A stretch of 5,324 bases of DNA from Planctomycetaceae bacterium (GTDB lineage: Bacteria > Planctomycetota > Planctomycetia > Planctomycetales > Planctomycetaceae), in the NCBI GenBank assembly GCA_016765335.1, contig JAESQE010000627.1:1-5324 (forward strand), read 5' to 3'. Position numbers and translations under genes: made by a program. Below, in pieces: positions 1-5,324 of the stretch (positions are counted from its first letter, which is position 1; the number at the start of each line of letters is the position of its first letter). The notes under the pieces were generated by a model. It made no database searches. It was not told the origin of the DNA and worked only from the letters and a program-made list of their open reading frames with translations.

Positions 1-448
1 CATTCCAGGGGTTGGCAGTTGGACCGACAGCTGAATTTTCGGTCGATGACCCCATCGCAAATTCATCCAGATTCACTTTCCCAAGCACCACCGCGCCAGC
101 TGCATCCAGCTTATTGATCACGGTAGCTGAGTACGGAGAAGTATACTTTTCCAACATCCCGGATGCACACGTTGTTGGCAGGTTAGTCGTGCAAATGTTA
201 TCTTTAATCGCGATCGGCATGCCCAATAACGGGCTTTGATTATCGCTGCCAGTTTGCAGTTGAGCATCACGCTCAGCTGCTCGCAATCCTGCATCTTGCG
301 AGGCAACAGACAAAAATGCTTTCAACTGAGGATCAACCGCTTCAATTCGATTCAGGTAGGTTTTTGTTAAATCGCTGCTTTGCAATGTCTGGGAACGCAA
401 TTGATCTGAAAGATCACGAGCTGAAAGAAAATGAGTCTCCACGGTCAA
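1..448 (-). CDS. gatA: Asp-tRNA(Asn)/Glu-tRNA(Gln) amidotransferase subunit A, N-terminal part (cut by window edge)
   Basis: GatA is the amidase subunit of the cytoplasmic GatCAB complex. It releases ammonia from glutamine so that misacylated Glu-tRNA(Gln) or Asp-tRNA(Asn) can be amidated. I translated the minus strand by hand and obtained 149 codons before the edge. The amidase-signature landmarks are present in order: [13 protein letters not shown] (Lys82, the catalytic lysine), [31 protein letters not shown], and [17 protein letters not shown], in which Ser135 should be the cis-serine. The nucleophilic serine lies beyond the window. There is no in-frame ATG before an upstream stop. Candidate starts are TTG at 448 ([13 protein letters not shown]) and GTG at 442. 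A GGAG at 454-457 is 5 bases from the TTG and 11 from the GTG, so I chose TTG. No gatC precedes it; a 276-base gap holding repeat copy 1 does. The identification is secure, the start is not. Confidence 0.93.
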   Translation of the reverse strand, partial: MTVETHFLSARDLSDQLRSQTLQSSDLTKTYLNRIEAVDPQLKAFLSVASQDAGLRAAERDAQLQTGSDNQSPLLGMPIAIKDNICTTNLPTTCASGMLEKYTSPYSATVINKLDAAGAVVLGKVNLDEFAMGSSTENSAVGPTANPWN

Positions 449-453
449 GCTGT

Positions 454-457
454 CTCC
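454..457 (-). promoter_or_regulatory. ribosome binding site of gatA
   Basis: GGAG on the minus strand, 5 bases before the TTG at 448 and 11 bases before the GTG at 442. The spacing favours the TTG. The site lies inside a six-codon out-of-frame ATG mini-ORF (445-462), described in the findings. Confidence 0.5.
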
Positions 458-503
458 ATCATGCCAACATTATGTAACAGGGATATTCCCCGAGATGATT
501 TTT

Positions 504-606
504 ATACGCATTCGCATATTTGTTTGCGCGTTGAACATACCCTAAGTCCTTGTCAGTACAAGGCCACGAGCGAGAGCTTCACGCAAGTATTAATTGAGTT
601 TGGTAT
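504..606 (-). repeat. 103-base direct repeat, copy 1 (between the 185-residue gene and gatA)
   Basis: Matches 1364-1466 at 100 of 103 positions, without gaps, in the same orientation. The differences are at 529 (c, versus a in copy 2), 571 (c versus t) and 581 (a versus t). Identity ends sharply on both sides. Internal structure read directly: a perfect 6-bp hairpin CCTTGT/ACAAGG (548-553 and 558-563, loop of 4), a 6-bp hairpin with one A/A mismatch (570-575 and 579-584, loop of 3), and a weaker 4-bp stem (513-516 and 525-528). The outer bases are ATAC...GTAT. There is no open frame shared by both copies over their length, so it looks non-coding. It begins 118 bases after the stop of the 185-residue gene and ends 55 bases before the gatA start. 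The minus strand label is a guess taken from the neighbouring genes. The remaining bases of the 449-724 gap hold no recognised feature beyond the sites listed. Confidence 0.9.
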
Positions 607-724
607 TAGATGAGAAACTCTACTCATGAAATCCAAGCAGAAATTCTCATTCTCTACCTCGAAGAATACCTGTTTTCAGAATAATGTCGAGTCAGCCACG
701 CCAATTACATCCTTAAGAGAACCT

Positions 725-1282
725 TTACGATTCCGATTGCCTGAGGATATCCATCGTATCACCAGTTATCGGGTTGAGACGTTCCACATCGATGATTTTC
801 CATTTTTCGCCTTCTTGCTGCCAGGTAAGATTCCAACGCGTCGCTGCATGCCCTTGATGCTGTAAGCTGTTGATGGAAATTGATCCATTAACACGAAAAT
901 GACTTTTGGCGCGGGAATCATCCGCAAGCATCGAAACCTGCATATCAGTCACGTGCATATCCTCGCCAATATCCGCCAATGACAAGCCTGCCCGGACGAC
1001 TCCCCGCAGGATAATATTGTTGGCAGAAATGTGGTCCACGACACGGTCGACATCGCCATCGATACAAGCTTGCACGGTTTCCTGCACAGCAATTTCGACT
1101 TCTTCAGCAGGGGTAATGATGACCGATTCCAGATAAATAACCAAGCCAGCTGCACAAAACAGAAGAACACTCACTCCCCAGTTCCGCTTCAATTTTCCCT
1201 GGAAACCCATTCCAAAGAAAATACTCCCCAAACAGACACAAAACAGAACAGTCGGCCACGGATTATCAGCAAACCAGATCAT
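725..1282 (-). CDS. two-helix membrane protein with an NTF2-like extracytoplasmic domain, function unknown
   Basis: A 185-residue protein I cannot name. Two hydrophobic helices are evident, about residues 9-28 and 35-56, joined by a basic loop containing KLKR (30-33). By the positive-inside rule both ends should face outward. The rest (about 58-185) is soluble and reads like a small alpha+beta cone fold: a helix with EVEIAVQETVQACIDGD, then strands ending in RWNLTWQQEGEKWKIIDVERL (149-169). That tail is typical of NTF2/SnoaL-like domains. I see no catalytic motif, so a ligand-binding or structural role is as likely as an enzymatic one. The ATG at 1282 has a strong GGGGAG six bases upstream, which settles the start. 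The gene sits alone between the two copies of the 103-base repeat. A small accessory protein carried by a mobile segment is possible but not shown. Confidence 0.82.
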   Translation of the reverse strand: MIWFADNPWPTVLFCVCLGSIFFGMGFQGKLKRNWGVSVLLFCAAGLVIYLESVIITPAEEVEIAVQETVQACIDGDVDRVVDHISANNIILRGVVRAGLSLADIGEDMHVTDMQVSMLADDSRAKSHFRVNGSISINSLQHQGHAATRWNLTWQQEGEKWKIIDVERLNPITGDTMDILRQSES

Positions 1283-1288
1283 TTTTCA

Positions 1289-1294
1289 CTCCCC
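1289..1294 (-). promoter_or_regulatory. strong ribosome binding site of the 185-residue gene
   Basis: GGGGAG on the minus strand, six bases before the ATG at 1282. It is a strong Shine-Dalgarno match at good spacing and fixes the start. Confidence 0.75.
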
Positions 1295-1323
1295 AGAAAA
1301 GTGTTGCGAGAAAGGAACTGTGA

Positions 1324-1343
1324 TCGGACGAGAGGATTCGAAC
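1324..1343 (-). other. tRNA 3'-end-like scrap (T-loop plus acceptor-like tail)
   Basis: Read on the minus strand, this 20-base stretch has the layout of a tRNA 3' end: G53-like base, a consensus T-loop TTCGAAT (1336-1342), CCTCT as a T-stem 3' half (1331-1335), and a seven-base acceptor-like half CGTCCGA (1324-1330). The five bases before the loop (TCCAG) do not pair with CCTCT, no anticodon arm lies upstream, and no CCA follows. It is therefore not a functional tRNA. It could be a remnant left by integration at a tRNA gene, or chance. Confidence 0.3.
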
Positions 1344-1363
1344 TGGAACGTTCGATAGATGTG

Positions 1364-1466
1364 ATACGCATTCGCATATTTGTTTGCGAGTTGAACATAC
1401 CCTAAGTCCTTGTCAGTACAAGGCCACGAGTGAGAGCTTCTCGCAAGTATTAATTGAGTTTGGTAT
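1364..1466 (-). repeat. 103-base direct repeat, copy 2 (between the M28 peptidase gene and the 185-residue gene)
   Basis: Partner of 504-606, offset by exactly 860 bases, same orientation, three substitutions. It holds the perfect CCTTGT/ACAAGG hairpin (1408-1413 and 1418-1423), a stem with GTGAGA (1430-1435) against TCTCGC (1439-1444) that carries one T/G pair, and a full 5-bp stem TCGCA/TGCGA (1372-1376 and 1385-1389). Read on the minus strand, its first five bases ATACC can pair with GGTAT about 66 bases further on, enclosing two of the hairpins. It begins 63 bases after the peptidase stop and ends 81 bases before the start of the 185-residue gene. No T-tract follows a hairpin, so it is not an ordinary intrinsic terminator. 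Confidence 0.9.
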
Positions 1467-1529
1467 GACTCCCAAGCTCCGATATCAGTGATACGTCAAA
1501 GAATCAAAATCTGTTGAGCAATTCTTCGA

Positions 1530-3392
1530 TTATCGAGGATTCCCGAGTTTGACTTCTGTCTGGCTGACATCTTCTCCTCTGCGATACTTCACACTGATCT
1601 GCGTTTTCGGCTTCAAGGGATCAACAACCGACCAAAAGTCCTGGCGAGTTTTGATGGCTGTCTCATTCACCTCAACAAGCACATCGCCAGCTTTTAAGCC
1701 TGCATGACCTGCTGGGCTATTCTTTTCAACGTTTAACAGTGCAAAACCTTCAGCAGAGAAATTCAGATCGGGAATGAGCCCGATTCGCGAACGTCCGCCT
1801 GCGTGACGCCCAACGTTAATCCATTTTTTATTTTCGATGTAATCGGGTCGCTTCGGTGCCCGAGCCACTTCTAAGGCAAGATGCTCAAGGACATCGACCG
1901 TTCGACGGATACCCTGCACGTTGACATCTTCGATATCATCCGTAGGGCGATGGTAGTCTTCATGCAATCCAGAAAACAGATGCAAAACCGGGATTTTCTT
2001 TTCATAAAACGAAGCATGATCACTCGGGCCAAAAGCTTTGTTTTCGCGGAAGAATTTCAGGCCAGTGTTTTTTTCACTGACATCAAGCATCTTGTTCCAG
2101 ATCGATGAAGAACCGACCCCAAACACCGTCAGTTTTTCATCTGCTATGCGTCCCACCATATCCAGATTGATCATTGCAACACAATCTTTGTTGGGGACAA
2201 TCGGATGCTTGACGTAATACTTAGACCCGAGTAGGCCTTTCTCTTCAGCTGAAAACGCAATGAAGATGAACCGACGAGTAAACTTTTCGTCGCTTGCAGC
2301 GATGCGACGAGCCACTTCCAACAACGCAGTCGTGCCTGAAGCATTATCGTCTGCCCCGTTATGAATCGCATTCACACCAGGAGCCAGCGAACCTCTTCCT
2401 CCCCAGCCCACATGATCGTAATGCGCCCCGATGACAACGGTTTCAATCGCAACACCTGTTTCACTGGCCTGTTTCGGCTCTAAAATACCGATCACATTCA
2501 AGCCTTCAATCGATTCGGATTGAATATCTGTTTTACCCTCGAAGCTCACTCTATTCAGAAGCTGACTTTGCGGTTTCAACTCAGCATCAATACCTGCAAC
2601 GACTTGCTCAAGTGATTTATTCAAACCAGCTTGCAACAACTGACTGGCTCGCTTTTGAGTAATTTGAAAAACCGGGATTTCTTTCCCTCTGGCATCCCCG
2701 CCGTATCCGTAGGGGATTAAGACATCTTTTCCCTCTTTGGTAGAAGTAAGGTCATTCACCATAATCATCGCGATTGCACCATTTTTTTGTGCATTTTGCA
2801 GTTTCGAACGAAGTGCTGCTCGCTGAGTATCTAGTTTGCCATCTTTGCTCATATACAAACTGCCCAAAACTTCTTGTCTGGGAACTCGACGAATGATTAA
2901 TGCAATCTTTCCTTTGAGGTCAATGCCTGCAAACTCGTCGTAGTTATTTTCTTTATCAACGATCCCGTAGCCGCAGAAGACAACTTCCCCGGAAACGTCT
3001 CCCGCCCCACCGAATGAACATACTTTATAATCGTCCTTGATTTTCCATTCGGAGGTATCATGCCCAATGGTGACTTTCATCAAGTTGTTATCGCCCAGCG
3101 ACGAAGGACCAGGAATTGTGAAAGATTGCAGACCATCTGGCATATCTTGTGGAGTAGTCAGACCAATACTTTGAAATTGCTTCTGAATGTAATAAGCAGA
3201 TTCCAGAATCTGAGGCGAACCAGTGTCGCGACCTTCACGTTCATCCGATGCCAAAAACGTCAAATCTGCATGGATCTCTGCTTCATCCTGTTTATTCGCA
3301 GCGATGTTAGATTCAGCAGCTGATGCCAGTTGGAATAACCCAACACAAAACCCTGAGACAACAAAAAACGTAATCACTGAAAAACGGCGCAT
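1530..3392 (-). CDS. secreted M28-family zinc peptidase with PA and PDZ domains
   Basis: A 620-residue exported metallopeptidase, probably an aminopeptidase acting on peptides outside the cytoplasm. Residues 1-25 form a Sec signal peptide (MRRF, then a hydrophobic core, then ASA before AE). A PA-like insert spans about 132-262 (GEVVFCGYGI, DLKGKIALI, AIAMIMVND). The M28 core follows with all expected ligands: GAHYDHVG (His324), GADDNASG (Asp348), FSAEEKGLLGS (general base Glu383, ligand Glu384), INLDMVGR (Asp411) and GPSDHASF (His459). A C-terminal PDZ domain covers about 535-620 (SPAGHAGLKAGDVLVEVN). The open frame extends upstream to a TTG at 3446, but I chose ATG 3392: AAGGA stands eight bases upstream and the signal peptide then starts at residue 1. 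ATG 3401 is a less likely alternative. It follows the BshC-like gene by 69 bases and may be co-transcribed. The peptide substrate cannot be read from the sequence. Confidence 0.93.
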   Translation of the reverse strand: MRRFSVITFFVVSGFCVGLFQLASAAESNIAANKQDEAEIHADLTFLASDEREGRDTGSPQILESAYYIQKQFQSIGLTTPQDMPDGLQSFTIPGPSSLGDNNLMKVTIGHDTSEWKIKDDYKVCSFGGAGDVSGEVVFCGYGIVDKENNYDEFAGIDLKGKIALIIRRVPRQEVLGSLYMSKDGKLDTQRAALRSKLQNAQKNGAIAMIMVNDLTSTKEGKDVLIPYGYGGDARGKEIPVFQITQKRASQLLQAGLNKSLEQVVAGIDAELKPQSQLLNRVSFEGKTDIQSESIEGLNVIGILEPKQASETGVAIETVVIGAHYDHVGWGGRGSLAPGVNAIHNGADDNASGTTALLEVARRIAASDEKFTRRFIFIAFSAEEKGLLGSKYYVKHPIVPNKDCVAMINLDMVGRIADEKLTVFGVGSSSIWNKMLDVSEKNTGLKFFRENKAFGPSDHASFYEKKIPVLHLFSGLHEDYHRPTDDIEDVNVQGIRRTVDVLEHLALEVARAPKRPDYIENKKWINVGRHAGGRSRIGLIPDLNFSAEGFALLNVEKNSPAGHAGLKAGDVLVEVNETAIKTRQDFWSVVDPLKPKTQISVKYRRGEDVSQTEVKLGNPR

Positions 3393-3400
3393 AAACCCCA

Positions 3401-3405
3401 TCCTT
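3401..3405 (-). promoter_or_regulatory. ribosome binding site deciding the M28 peptidase start
   Basis: AAGGA on the minus strand, eight bases before the ATG at 3392. The alternative ATG at 3399-3401 overlaps this site and so has no spacing from it. The site supports a start that gives a clean N-terminal signal peptide. Confidence 0.65.
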
Positions 3406-3461
3406 AATTTATTGATTAACGTGACCGGGAGACCTGAAATACTCAATCCCGAGCCACAGCA

Positions 3462-5228
3462 TTATTGATGTGTCCTGATTTTAGCTTCAAAGTTGCGAAG
3501 TGTCTCTAGTGGATAGCAACAAATGGGATATTCACGACCATTTACAACGAACAGTTCCTGTTCGATACGGCTGGCCTCTTCCACGTCCTGCCGCATTTGA
3601 ACCAGTTGATCGTCAACCAGGCTCGCCAAAGAACTTCTCACTTGTTTCAGTTTTTGGTATCGTGCCTGGTTTTCCGCATGTTTTACCCGACGTTGATTTC
3701 GAGTCAAACCCTCGGTTCGAGATTGTTTTTGCAACAGGAGGAGTTCTGTTTTCTCTTCCAACAACTGTGTCGCTTGACCGAGTTGCGATTCCGAAAGTAG
3801 CGTCTCCGGGTTTTCTTCTGAATGACGAAGCTGTTGTTTTAACTGATTTGAACTTTGTAAAGGAGCGACTGGTTTATTTTCAAGTGGCAAGCACAAAGTG
3901 CCCGTTGCCACCTGAAACCCAGGAGCAGTTAGCCCCCAGAAGTTGTTGATGATCAAATCCGTAATCTCATCATACTTAGCCCCACCAATCCCATGCACGA
4001 ACCAGTCAGCCAAGTACAATCGCAAGAAAGCGGTTGTCATCATCGCTTTGGTGCGCAATTGAATTCCGCGATTTTGTAATTGAAGAAGTACACCAGAAAT
4101 AAATTCCACATCCATCGAAGAAGCATCAACAGGGTACTGCTGCTCCCAGTGAGAAAGATCACTCAACGACAGGCGATCCGATTCGATTTTCACATACAAG
4201 CTTTTACGAGAACTCGAACCTGTGCTCCAAATCCAAATCGGCAGCTCGTACCAACCGTCTTTTTCGGTAAGGTTTGGCACTGGCTGCATAGCCGATTTGA
4301 TATGATACTGTTTGCGATAACACGCCAGCGATTCGTTATAAACCTGCTGAAGTTTACTGACGTTTAATATCAGTTCCGCAAGAAAGTTTCGATAACCAGA
4401 TGTTGCTGCAATCAAACTGATGGGAACTTCGTAGTTGTTAATCCCCATCTTGCGTTCTAATCGAACTCGTCCTGCAACCAATCCCCTGGTAACCGATCCG
4501 CTGTGTTGAGTTTCCGAAACAACATCTCGCCAGAACGACTTAACTTCAGTAGTTCCCGGCATCTGCGGAATTTGATCCTCAATACGATCAGCAAACGATT
4601 CAAACAAGCCTTCATCAGCAACTTGCAGATCCTGCCAGGGCATGCCCATGGACCAATGATCGACAGGCACTCTTTGACTGACAAACTGCCCCTCTCTGTT
4701 TACAGGAATACTCACATTGCTCGATTTGACAGCATCCGAATCGATGACAACATTCAACGAAATTCCTTGGTTTCGTTTCGCCAGTTCATCAACAATAACA
4801 TCTTTGGCCCAAACACCAGGATGAAACAATTCCGGCTGATGCCCAGTGACATACATCGTCCGGGAATCCAGCAGTTCATCAATAGAACACTCGGTGCAGG
4901 GCGGTGCCTGCGGGCAAAGTGATGCGGTATACTCTCTGGCTAACTCTAAAATTTCGCGACGTGCCAAAGCTCGCCGATATTTCAAGGGACGATCCCCAAA
5001 GTACATCGAACCTTGCTCAAAGATTCTTTGATTCTCTGCAACTCCACTGGTCACCTGATTAAGACCAGGTGTAATCAAAAGCTCGCCATCTCTGCGAGGG
5101 ACTCGAAGTCGCGTAGGCTTTGAATTGCATGTCAAGTTAGAAACGGTTGACGGTGCTTGCCCTGGGGCATTCCCATGACAACACTGATCGAGTTTCTTCT
5201 GGGCGAGCGTCTGCTCGGGGCAGACCAT
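3462..5228 (-). CDS. BshC-like protein of planctomycete type, function unproven
   Basis: A 588-residue cytoplasmic-looking protein with no signal peptide or membrane helix. The clearest motif is VTGHQPELFHPGVWAKD (about 127-143), which parallels the TGQQ..LF..P segment of BshC, the cysteine-adding enzyme of bacillithiol synthesis. It is followed by NVVIDSDAVKSSNV (159-172). A second match is about 392-430, RTKAMMTTAFLRLYLADWFVHGIGGAKYDEITD, which parallels the BshC stretch holding a GG before a Glu-rich helix. The C-terminal part (about 460-562) is highly charged, Gln/Glu-rich helix, likely coiled coil, also a BshC trait. RVPRRDGELLI near residue 42 is where I would expect the conserved part to begin. 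I chose ATG 5228 because AGGGG lies six bases upstream; the frame also opens at ATG 5294, which lacks a ribosome binding site. The link to bacillithiol is inferred from distant similarity; it could instead be a paralogue with another ligase-like activity. Length is near that of BshC (about 540) plus an N-terminal extension. Confidence 0.85.
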   Translation of the reverse strand: MVCPEQTLAQKKLDQCCHGNAPGQAPSTVSNLTCNSKPTRLRVPRRDGELLITPGLNQVTSGVAENQRIFEQGSMYFGDRPLKYRRALARREILELAREYTASLCPQAPPCTECSIDELLDSRTMYVTGHQPELFHPGVWAKDVIVDELAKRNQGISLNVVIDSDAVKSSNVSIPVNREGQFVSQRVPVDHWSMGMPWQDLQVADEGLFESFADRIEDQIPQMPGTTEVKSFWRDVVSETQHSGSVTRGLVAGRVRLERKMGINNYEVPISLIAATSGYRNFLAELILNVSKLQQVYNESLACYRKQYHIKSAMQPVPNLTEKDGWYELPIWIWSTGSSSRKSLYVKIESDRLSLSDLSHWEQQYPVDASSMDVEFISGVLLQLQNRGIQLRTKAMMTTAFLRLYLADWFVHGIGGAKYDEITDLIINNFWGLTAPGFQVATGTLCLPLENKPVAPLQSSNQLKQQLRHSEENPETLLSESQLGQATQLLEEKTELLLLQKQSRTEGLTRNQRRVKHAENQARYQKLKQVRSSLASLVDDQLVQMRQDVEEASRIEQELFVVNGREYPICCYPLETLRNFEAKIRTHQ

Positions 5229-5229
5229 A

Positions 5230-5324
5230 TTAAACCCCTGATCCTTGGAATGCAGACAATCCCGGGCAATCTGAAGAAACAGCGTCCAAGGCATCCGAAA
5301 TCACTTGCTGATAATGAGCCATCC
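5230..5324 (-). CDS. possible C-terminal end of an upstream gene, or a 30-codon ORF (weak)
   Basis: On the minus strand one frame is open from the window edge and runs 30 codons (MAHYQQVISDALDAVSSDCP...) to a TAA at 5230-5232. An ATG happens to fall at 5322, two bases inside the edge, so it could be a short ORF or the tail of a longer gene. The stop is one base before the ATG of the BshC-like gene (TAATATG), a spacing typical of translationally coupled operon genes, and the downstream ribosome binding site lies inside its last codons. I do not recognise the product. A competing frame across the same bases belongs to the longer version of the downstream gene (start at 5294). Confidence 0.3.
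   Translation of the reverse strand, partial: MAHYQQVISDALDAVSSDCPGLSAFQGSGV
5235..5239 (-). promoter_or_regulatory. ribosome binding site deciding the BshC-like start
   Basis: AGGGG on the minus strand, six bases before the ATG at 5228. The ATG at 5294 in the same frame has no purine-rich site at proper distance, so the shorter protein is preferred. Confidence 0.55.

Noticed and set aside
469..474. CATAAT as the -10 box of a gatA promoter
   Set aside because: It matches TATAAT at five of six bases, but no credible -35 box stands 16-18 bases upstream. Too weak to list as a promoter.
548..563. CCTTGT/ACAAGG hairpin in the repeat considered as an intrinsic terminator
   Set aside because: There is no run of T after the stem on either strand in either copy.
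431..613. A 60-codon plus-strand open frame covering repeat copy 1
   Set aside because: The corresponding frame is not preserved as an ORF in copy 2, and the first codons lie antisense to the gatA start. The repeat appears non-coding.
607..634. ATGAG/CTCAT five-bp stem after repeat copy 1
   Set aside because: It is short with an eight-base loop, has no T-tract, and is not repeated after copy 2.
1031..1405. A 124-codon plus-strand open frame opposite the 185-residue gene, running into repeat copy 2
   Set aside because: It lies antisense to a better-supported gene with a strong ribosome binding site and domain-like features, and the shared repeat is read in a different frame in copy 1. Treated as a shadow.
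504..1466. Repeat copies as CRISPR repeats or tandem rRNA/tRNA genes
   Set aside because: There are only two copies, far longer than CRISPR repeats, with a gene between them; no tRNA cloverleaf or rRNA signature was found in the repeat.
1526..1536. TCGAT-T-ATCGA palindrome across the M28 stop codon, considered as a terminator
   Set aside because: The one-base loop cannot form a stable RNA hairpin and no T-tract follows on the minus strand.
3500..3949. A 149-codon plus-strand open frame opposite the 3' part of the BshC-like gene
   Set aside because: It is antisense to a long coding frame with recognisable motifs, and its translation shows no domain. Treated as a shadow.

Overview
The window looks like chromosomal DNA from a planctomycete, probably order Planctomycetales. 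The grounds are the large protein at 3462-5228, whose motifs match my recollection of a planctomycete-type BshC-like family, a secreted M28 peptidase with PA and PDZ domains, and moderate GC content. This assignment rests on recognised protein style, not on a database search.

Every supported gene lies on the minus strand, so transcription runs from high to low coordinates. From 5324 downward the order is: (i) a possible last 30 codons of an upstream reading frame (5230-5324, weak), ending one base before the next start; (ii) a 588-residue BshC-like protein (3462-5228); (iii) after a 69-base gap, a 620-residue exported M28 zinc peptidase (1530-3392); (iv) after a 137-base stretch and its flanks, a 185-residue two-helix membrane protein with an NTF2-like outer domain (725-1282); (v) the N-terminal 149 codons of gatA, the glutamyl/aspartyl-tRNA amidotransferase A subunit (1-448, cut by the window edge). 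The first two complete genes are close enough to be one transcript. The membrane protein and gatA are each preceded by about 250-280 bases of non-coding DNA and may be separate units. I see no shared pathway linking all of them.

The most unusual item is a 103-base direct repeat, 504-606 and 1364-1466, identical at 100 of 103 positions. The copies occupy the two intergenic gaps on either side of the 185-residue gene, in the same orientation. Each lies 3' of one gene and 55-81 bases 5' of the next start codon. The repeat contains three short hairpins and a pair of ends (ATACC/GGTAT, read on the minus strand) that could close over two of them. It is either a small non-autonomous mobile/intergenic repeat or a duplicated structured leader RNA. 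Beside copy 2 there is a 20-base stretch resembling the 3' end of a tRNA (1324-1343) with no tRNA body.

No IS transposase, CRISPR array, rRNA or intact tRNA gene, and no convincing intrinsic terminator, was found. No stretch without a gene exceeds 300 bases; the gaps 449-724 and 1283-1529 are described through the repeats and sites inside them.
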